From assembly GCA_035654795.1 (NCBI GenBank), contig DASRWC010000052.1, forward strand, positions 1 through 19,857: DNA of 19,857 nucleotides, given 5' to 3'. The notes under the pieces were generated by a model, which did no database searches, was not told the DNA's origin, and was given only the letters and a program-made list of their open reading frames with translations. The translations under genes were made by a program, and so were the position numbers. How positions within the stretch are numbered: the stretch's first letter is position 1; each line of letters starts with the position of its first letter. This document shows positions 14,952 through 19,857 of this stretch, piece after piece. The stretch comes from JAAYLC01 sp035654795 (GTDB taxonomy: Bacteria > Bacteroidota > Bacteroidia > Flavobacteriales > Flavobacteriaceae).

Positions 14952-15839
14952 TTAATTCTTCTTGTTTCTAGGATGGGCTTGGGCGTAGACTTCTTTTAAT
15001 CGGGCGATGCCGGTGTGAGTATAAATCTGAGTTGCGGCAAGGCTGGTGTGACCAAGTAATTCCTTTACAGCGTTAATATTCGCTCCTTCATTTAGTAAGT
15101 GTGTAGCAAACGAGTGTCTCAAGATATGCGGACTTGTTTTGGTTTTTTCCGACACCTTATCAAAGTATCGTTTCACCGTCAGGTATACCAATTCTGCATA
15201 CATTCTCTTCCCTTTTGCCGTCAAAAAAAGGAATTCCTCTTCTACTATTTCAAGTTTTTTCCTCTGATCAATGTATTGTTTGATGGTTTCCACCACTGCC
15301 GGAATCAGAGGAACAAACCGTTCCTTATTTCTTTTTCCCAGAACCTTCAAGAGTTTGGAAGAAAAGTCAATATCACTCATTTTAATATTTATGAGTTCGG
15401 CACGCCGAATTCCGGTGGAGTAAAAAAGTTCGAGAATAAGTTTATCCCTTATAGCTTCAAAGCCTTCTCCTTCTTCTGCAACCCGAATGGCGTCATCCAC
15501 TTCCTTAACCGAGAACGGAATTTGCACCGATTTGGAAGTCTTCAGCGCGTGGTGTTTTGTCAAGGGATTATTATTGATTGCCCCAATTTTCCGTAAGAAA
15601 CGATAATATGCTTTTAAAGAAGCGATTTTTCGATTTATGGACCTTGGAGTAATCCCTGATTCGGAAAGAGTAACGATCCAATGTCTTATGATGCTATAGG
15701 AAATGTCATCAATGTTGTCTATCTCCTGTGCAGTTGCAAAATTTTGAAATTCGTTTAAATCGTTTAAATAAGCCGTCAAAGTATGCGGAGAATATTTTTT
15801 CTCCAACGCCAGGTATTCTTCGAAAGCAGCCTTATTCAT
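14952..15839 (-). CDS. xerC: Tyrosine recombinase XerC
   Basis: Site-specific recombinase of the Xer type, which with XerD resolves chromosome dimers at dif. The 295-residue protein has the SAM-like N-terminal core-binding domain (MNKAAFEEYLALEKKYSPHT; SINRKIASLKAYYRFL) and the catalytic domain with all active residues: R in STGIRRAEL (residue 145), K in VLGKRNKER (169), HILR (H238, R241), LLGHTS (H264) and nucleophile Tyr in TQIYTHT (273). The start MNKAAF at 15839 matches homologue N-termini; in-frame ATGs at 15854 and 15872 exist, but the latter overlaps a -7 element. In flavobacteria xerC often neighbours a ribosome-hibernation gene, which is not seen here. It is not a phage integrase context: no att-like or phage genes surround it. 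Confidence 0.92.
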   Translation of the reverse strand: MNKAAFEEYLALEKKYSPHTLTAYLNDLNEFQNFATAQEIDNIDDISYSIIRHWIVTLSESGITPRSINRKIASLKAYYRFLRKIGAINNNPLTKHHALKTSKSVQIPFSVKEVDDAIRVAEEGEGFEAIRDKLILELFYSTGIRRAELINIKMSDIDFSSKLLKVLGKRNKERFVPLIPAVVETIKQYIDQRKKLEIVEEEFLFLTAKGKRMYAELVYLTVKRYFDKVSEKTKTSPHILRHSFATHLLNEGANINAVKELLGHTSLAATQIYTHTGIARLKEVYAQAHPRNKKN

Positions 15840-15859
15840 TTTAGGTTCGTTCATCCTTC

Positions 15860-15867
15860 CAAAATTA
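15860..15867 (-). promoter_or_regulatory. -7 element close to the xerC start
   Basis: TAATTTTG (15867-15860) is an exact TAnnTTTG. It ends five bases before an in-frame ATG at 15854 and 20 bases before the preferred ATG at 15839. It lies within the region upstream of both xerC and the divergent sensor kinase. Confidence 0.4.
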
Positions 15868-15962
15868 ACCATTCCTGATCGAAAAACAGAAATAAAGAGT
15901 TTCTTAAAACTTTTAACATGTAAAATTTTAGATTAGTTTCGCAATTCATATTCCCCACTGAT

Positions 15963-17723
15963 ATGAGAGCATATTTAACACTATTAATTGGAATAATTGG
16001 TGGGTTCTGGGCATTTGCGCAAGAGTCTCGATCGGAATTTCTCGATCGTGGAATTGATGCCTATAACCGAGGGGCATATACCATTGCTATAGAATCCTTT
16101 CAAGAAGCACTTGAGGAAGGACGGACTAAAGGAGATTCTCTTATTCTACAGACGGCCTATACCAATCTCGGAAACACCTATTCCGTTACGGGTAAAATAG
16201 AAGAAGCTTTGGCTAATTATCAGCAAGCTGCCACCATGGCCGAGCAAACCAAAGATCTCGTGCGTTTGGCTAAAATCATTAAAAACACGGGGGCTCTTTT
16301 CACCGATCAGAAGGAGTTTGATAAGGCACTCCAACATTTCGATCGTGCTGAAAAAATAGCTCAATCCATCAATGCCGAAGATATTATTGCCGACTGTCGG
16401 ATAAATCGTGCGATTATTTTCGAGTTTAAAGAACGTTATGATGAAGCCATTTTATTATACAAAAATGCCCTCTCTTATTATGAAGCCCACCAAATGGAGG
16501 AACGTATGGCTCTCACCTATAACAATTTAGGAATCGTACATAAGCAACTTGGGGATCTCGATGCATCTTATTTATATTATAACAAGACCTATGAAATTGC
16601 CAAACGCCTTGACGACAAATTTATAATGGCTGCCACACTAACCAACATGGCCAATGTTCAGACTCTAAAAAAGCAATATGAAAAAGCTTTACAGTTGAAT
16701 CAGCAAGCTTTGGAAATAGCTTTGGAAATAGATGCCAAAGGAATTGAAAAAGACGTTTATGCCAATACTGCCGATCTTTATGCTGCAAAAAAGGATTATA
16801 AAAATGCTTTTTTACAGTTGCAAAAATTCACCATCGCCAATGACAGTCTGATTAACATTGAGCGTTCTTCGCAATTGGCAGACATGCGTGAGAAGTATGA
16901 AACGGAAAAAAAGGAAGCCGAGAATGTAATGCTTCGTCATGAGGCGGCGATCAAAGCTTTGGAAATTCAAGAACAATCTCTACGACTCGAGCGCAGGAAT
17001 CTGTTACTTCTTATAAGTTTTAGCTTTATTGTTTTGTCTGCCTTGGCCGTTTTCCTCTTTTTTAAATGGCAAAAGGGCAAAAACCTTCGTGCAAAAGAGG
17101 AGGCCATTCGTATTTCGGAAGAACAGCAACGGTTACGTTTTGCGCAGGATTTGCACGATGATTTGGGTGCGGGGATTTCTCGCTTACGGATGATCAGCAG
17201 TCTTGCATTGAAAAAAGCTGAAGACACAGCCGTCCAAGCAGATATTCGTTCTCTTGCTTTTACCGCCGGCACTCTGGTATCTAATATGCGTGATATGTTA
17301 TGGGCCATGAATCCCGAGCATACAACGATTTCTTTTCTGATTTCCAGGTTACGCGAGCACAGTGCCTCCTACTTTGAAAACATGCCGATTACCGTAAATT
17401 TTACGGCCCCCTCCCCCATTCCGGACATTAAAATCACTGCAGAGCAGAATCGGAATATCTTTTTGATTGCCAAGGAAAGCTTTCAGAATATCATTAAGCA
17501 TGCTGAGGCCACTCAAGTAGATATTTGCATCGAAATTGAAAATACTATATTTACCCTTTGGATATCGGATAACGGTAAGGGAATTTCTTCTTCTTCGCAA
17601 GATGGTTATGGATTATTGAATATGAAAAAACGAGCAGCGCAGGTGGACGGAATATTTGCAATAACCAATAGCAGTAAAGGCGGAGTAGCAATTAAATTAG
17701 AAATTAGTTTACAGGCTGCATAA
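15963..17723 (+). CDS. TPR-domain sensor histidine kinase (HisKA_3 / NarL-type)
   Basis: A 586-residue membrane kinase. Residues 1-20 are a cleavable signal peptide (LIGIIGGFWAFAQ). About seven tetratricopeptide repeats follow (about 28-297; for example YTNLGNTYSVTGKIEEALAN, YNNLGIVHKQLGDLD), then a helical coiled stretch (305-345) and a single membrane helix (about 346-367). The cytoplasmic part has a HisKA_3 dimerisation domain with phospho-acceptor H398 in DLHDDLGAGISRLR and a HATPase_c domain: N-box ESFQNIIKH (N509), DNGKG (536-540) and GYGLLN (548-553). Signal peptide plus one helix places the TPR sensor outside the inner membrane. It probably phosphorylates the LuxR-type regulator 13 bases downstream. 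The stimulus is unknown. This architecture recurs in Bacteroidota. Confidence 0.93.
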   Translation: MRAYLTLLIGIIGGFWAFAQESRSEFLDRGIDAYNRGAYTIAIESFQEALEEGRTKGDSLILQTAYTNLGNTYSVTGKIEEALANYQQAATMAEQTKDLVRLAKIIKNTGALFTDQKEFDKALQHFDRAEKIAQSINAEDIIADCRINRAIIFEFKERYDEAILLYKNALSYYEAHQMEERMALTYNNLGIVHKQLGDLDASYLYYNKTYEIAKRLDDKFIMAATLTNMANVQTLKKQYEKALQLNQQALEIALEIDAKGIEKDVYANTADLYAAKKDYKNAFLQLQKFTIANDSLINIERSSQLADMREKYETEKKEAENVMLRHEAAIKALEIQEQSLRLERRNLLLLISFSFIVLSALAVFLFFKWQKGKNLRAKEEAIRISEEQQRLRFAQDLHDDLGAGISRLRMISSLALKKAEDTAVQADIRSLAFTAGTLVSNMRDMLWAMNPEHTTISFLISRLREHSASYFENMPITVNFTAPSPIPDIKITAEQNRNIFLIAKESFQNIIKHAEATQVDICIEIENTIFTLWISDNGKGISSSSQDGYGLLNMKKRAAQVDGIFAITNSSKGGVAIKLEISLQAA

Positions 17724-17736
17724 AATTTTTTGGAAC

Positions 17737-18372
17737 ATGGAAAATCTTATAAAAGTAGGAATTATTGAAGATGACAAAGAACTTGCTTCTTTTTTAAGAG
17801 ATTTAATTACCACTTCGAAGGGATTTGAATGCAAGCATATTTTTTATACCGGGGAAGAAGCCATTGAGTCTATACCCGATCTTGATCTGGATGTAGTGCT
17901 CACCGATGTTGGACTTCCGAGGATGTCAGGTATTGCGTGTATTGCCTATTTAAAACCTTTATATCCGGACCTCAATTTTCTGATTTGCACCAGTCATTCT
18001 GATGCAGAAACTGTCTTTGAAGCATTAAAGGCGGGTGCAACGGGCTATTTGACGAAAGGAGATGATCCGGATGAGATGCTTGAAGCAATTCGTCAGATTC
18101 ATCAGGGAGGAAGCCCAATGAGTCATCACATTGCCAGGTTGGTTGTCAACCACTTCCAGGTGCGGAAAAACCTACCTGAGATGGAGCATCTTTCCGATCG
18201 GGAACTTGAAATACTTCATCCACTGTCTGAAGGTCTTCGTTATAAAGAGATTGCCGACCAACTGTTTATTAGTCCCGAGACCGTTCGGACGCATGTTCGG
18301 AATATTTATCAAAAGCTTCGGGTGACCTCGCGGATGGAGGCAGTTAATAAAATTTATGGTAAGCGGGGGTGA
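17737..18372 (+). CDS. NarL/FixJ-family response regulator
   Basis: A 211-residue two-domain transcription factor. The receiver domain (about 4-125) has the acidic pocket E11, D12, D13, phospho-acceptor D57 (VVLTDVGLP), T85 (LICTSHS) and K107 (GYLTKGD), all canonical. The C-terminal LuxR-type HTH (about 150-208) reads LSDRELEILHPLSEGLRYKE, then IADQLFISPETVRTHVRNIY. It starts 13 bases after the TPR kinase stop, so the two form one operon and a cognate pair. Targets are not deducible; xerC is divergent and might be affected only through the shared upstream region. No terminator is obvious after the stop, where a 14-base tandem repeat begins. Confidence 0.95.
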   Translation: MENLIKVGIIEDDKELASFLRDLITTSKGFECKHIFYTGEEAIESIPDLDLDVVLTDVGLPRMSGIACIAYLKPLYPDLNFLICTSHSDAETVFEALKAGATGYLTKGDDPDEMLEAIRQIHQGGSPMSHHIARLVVNHFQVRKNLPEMEHLSDRELEILHPLSEGLRYKEIADQLFISPETVRTHVRNIYQKLRVTSRMEAVNKIYGKRG

Positions 18373-18382
18373 TAGCTACTAA

Positions 18383-18420
18383 ACTTGAGATGTTAGACTT
18401 GAGATGTTAGACTTGTGTTA
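18383..18420. repeat. 14-base tandem repeat, about 2.5 copies
   Basis: ACTTGAGATGTTAG at 18383-18396 is repeated exactly at 18397-18410, followed by a partial third unit ACTTGtGTTA (18411-18420). It lies in the gap between the response regulator and the convergent nagB, and resembles copies at 4102-4135 and 19600-19640. Confidence 0.75.
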
Positions 18421-18482
18421 TCCGGGGAAGGATAATGTACTCTGCTATGTGTTGGGCGGAGGATGTGGTTTTTGAATAAAAA

Positions 18483-19271
18483 TTATAATAGTGCTGCGGC
18501 GTTTTTGTCGAAGATGTATTGTGCCTGTGGTAAGGATTGCAAAATCGAGGCCGGCACATCCGGAGTGATTGGTCCGTCTATGGCTTGTTTTATTATTTCC
18601 GATTTGGCAGGTCCTAGGGCAAGGAGTAAGATATTTCTTGCTTGGCTTATGGTGCTCATTCCAATACTCACAGCTTGTTTTGGCACGTTTTCAATCCCTC
18701 CAAAATAAACTTGCGCATCATTTCGTGTTACAGGATGAAGGTTTATCAGCCGTGTGACGGAGTCGAAACAGGATCCCGGCTCATTGAATCCGATATGACC
18801 ATTTCTCCCGATTCCCAAGAGTTGCAAATCAATCCCTCCTTTTGCTTTGATTTTGTTTTCATATTCGTCACAGTAATTTTTCACATGATTCTCCGGGCCT
18901 GTCACGTGAGGGATGTGGATGTTGTGTGGATTAATATTGACATGGCTGAACAGGTATTGGTTCATAAACCAGGTATAGCTTTGTTCGTCGTGAGGTTCGA
19001 TTGGGTAATATTCATCCAGGTTGAAGGTAATTACGTTTTCAAAACTCAATCCTTCATGCTGATGCATGCGCACCAACTCCTCATACACTCCTTTAGGGGT
19101 GCTGCCGGTGGCAAGGCCCAATATGGCATTTTTTCCCTCCTTTTGCCTCTCCCGAATCAATGTTGCGATTTGCAATGCTACATAATCAGATGCTTGTTTA
19201 GAATCTTCAAAAACGCTTAAACGGGTGGTTTTGATGTTTGCAGGCATGTTCTCTATAACCGAATCCTCCAT
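18483..19271 (-). CDS. nagB: Glucosamine-6-phosphate deaminase
   Basis: Isomerises and deaminates glucosamine-6-phosphate to fructose-6-phosphate and ammonium, linking amino-sugar catabolism to glycolysis in the cytoplasm. The 262-residue protein shows the phosphate loop LGLATGSTPKG (51-61), NLDEYYP with D86, and the catalytic loop GIGRNGHIGFNEPGS with H159 and E164. FGGIENVPKQAVSIGM and the final NAAALL also fit. Length matches single-domain NagB; some Bacteroidota proteins fuse this domain to a C-terminal deacetylase-like domain, which is absent here. ATG 19271 gives a 15-residue N-terminal extension relative to the core; ATG 19247 is an alternative. No other amino-sugar genes lie in the window, and no clear promoter is visible. 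Confidence 0.93.
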   Translation of the reverse strand: MEDSVIENMPANIKTTRLSVFEDSKQASDYVALQIATLIRERQKEGKNAILGLATGSTPKGVYEELVRMHQHEGLSFENVITFNLDEYYPIEPHDEQSYTWFMNQYLFSHVNINPHNIHIPHVTGPENHVKNYCDEYENKIKAKGGIDLQLLGIGRNGHIGFNEPGSCFDSVTRLINLHPVTRNDAQVYFGGIENVPKQAVSIGMSTISQARNILLLALGPAKSEIIKQAIDGPITPDVPASILQSLPQAQYIFDKNAAALL

Positions 19272-19729
19272 AGTTTGGTTGTTTTTTAGTGCAATGACTT
19301 TTGAAGTTTAACTTTGAAGTCTTTTTTCCTTTTGATAAGGACAGAAGTTTAAGTTGTCATCTCTCCTTTTTTTCAATATCAAATCTGAGCTTCAAGGTAT
19401 AGACGCTTTCATTTGATATTTCTATTTAATTGTTTTTTACGTTCTATGGGGATAGTGCAAGGTACTAAAATATTTTATACCTGGATTGAAATCTTTAAAT
19501 CCGCCCAAAATACAGGTAATGAAATACGCAATACGCAAAATTGTGGTATTGCTAACGGATGAAAATTAATCTTTTAGGTTTTGGGGGGATTGGTGATTTA
19601 TTAGATTTTGATTCGTTAGGAATCGGTTTGAGACGGTGTTTAATTGCCATAAATTGCTGTTCTTTTGGCATGAAATCGGCAGACAGTGGGGAGTTTAGGG
19701 TTTTTCTTCAACATTAGCATTAAGAGACA
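19272..19729. other. 458-base stretch with no recognisable gene
   Basis: No frame on either strand gives a convincing protein. Small structures only: a directly repeated ACTTTTGAAGT/ACTTTGAAGT (19296-19320); a 10-bp perfect inverted repeat AATATCAAAT/ATTTGATATT (19375-19384, 19411-19420) with a 26-base loop; AATACGC twice in tandem (19523-19536); and a decayed repeat array at 19600-19640. It probably holds the nagB upstream region and the end of the acyltransferase transcript. Confidence 0.6.
19600..19640. repeat. Short degenerate intergenic repeat, copy 3
   Basis: The units TTAGATTTTGATTCG and TTAGGAATCGGTTTGAGACGG follow each other. CGTTAGGA and TTTGAGACG also occur in the cysS-yidD gap, and TTAGA(C/T)TTGAGA recurs at 18383-18420. 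Relatedness is judged by eye. Confidence 0.35.
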
Positions 19730-19857
19730 CTATTTCAATTTTCTACCGGGGTTTCCAACCACAGTTGCTCCATCCGGAACATCATGAAGAATTACGGCAC
19801 CTGCACCGATTGTGCACCACTTTCCGATATTTACTCCTGGAATAATACTTGCACCGA
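19730..19857 (-). CDS. Hexapeptide-repeat acyltransferase, C-terminal end (runs off right edge)
   Basis: The last 42 codons of a left-handed beta-helix transferase, ending at TAG (19732-19730). The visible sequence reads GASIIPGVNIGKWCTIGAGA, then VILHDVPDGATVVGNPGRKLK. This shows the hexapeptide pattern [LIV]-G-x(4) and the VxGNPxR closing signature of sugar O- or N-acetyltransferases of the NeuD/PglD/VatD type. Such enzymes use acetyl-CoA and usually modify sugars for polysaccharide, sialic-acid-like or LPS synthesis. The N-terminal part, which would tell the substrate, lies outside the window. It is on the same strand as nagB but separated by 458 bases, so a shared operon is doubtful. Confidence 0.88.
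   Translation of the reverse strand, partial: GASIIPGVNIGKWCTIGAGAVILHDVPDGATVVGNPGRKLK

Noticed and set aside
14952..15839. Tyrosine recombinase as a sign of an integrated element
   Set aside because: The sequence fits chromosomal XerC, and neighbours are housekeeping genes without flanking repeats or phage genes.
18786..18815. Asn instead of the E. coli Asp141 equivalent in NagB (GRNGHIGF)
   Set aside because: Asn at this place is common in other bacterial NagB proteins, so it does not mark an inactive enzyme.
19375..19420. 10-bp inverted repeat upstream of nagB
   Set aside because: The arms are AT-rich with a 26-base loop, so chance is likely; noted only in the intergenic entry.
19519..19569. 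16-codon open frame beginning MKYAIRKIVV
   Set aside because: Too short, with no ribosome-binding or promoter signal. Chance is the simpler explanation; the AATACGC repeat underlies it.

Overview
The window looks like chromosomal DNA from a member of the Bacteroidota, most likely a flavobacterium. Three things point there: proteins with Por/type IX secretion (T9SS) C-terminal sorting tails, promoters of the TTG–N(19-23)–TAnnTTTG type, and mostly absent Shine-Dalgarno sequences. Base composition is moderately AT-rich throughout. I see no rRNA or tRNA gene, insertion sequence, prophage or CRISPR array. The content is mainly conserved chromosomal genes with a few surface, regulatory and intergenic oddities.

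Left end (1-1755): the 5' part of a large secreted surface protein gene runs off the left edge on the minus strand. Behind it lies the decayed remnant of a paralogue with its own T9SS tail. Positions 1834-5889 carry a plus-strand run: folE, cysS, yidD, lgt and a DUF192 lipoprotein. The last three concern membrane-protein and lipoprotein biogenesis.

Middle (5890-13252, all minus strand): a GNAT acetyltransferase with an unrecognised 153-residue protein, a di-haem cytochrome c peroxidase lipoprotein, a long-chain polyprenyl diphosphate synthase, rlmN, a secreted lysyl-endopeptidase-like protease with a T9SS tail, and queA. A perfect hairpin terminator follows queA.

Positions 13368-15839 (minus): aroA, a small two-helix membrane protein whose stop overlaps the aroA start, and xerC. 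Divergent from xerC is a two-component pair (15963-18372): a sensor kinase with a predicted exported TPR domain, and a NarL/LuxR-type response regulator. The right end holds nagB (minus), about 460 bases without a recognisable gene, and the last 42 codons of a hexapeptide-repeat acyltransferase.

I found no multi-gene system that is clearly new. The points most worth a second look are the decayed T9SS paralogue, a short TTAGA(C/T)TTGAGA-type repeat in three intergenic gaps, -7 elements lying 4 to about 20 bases from start codons of several genes, and the unrecognised gene paired with the acetyltransferase.
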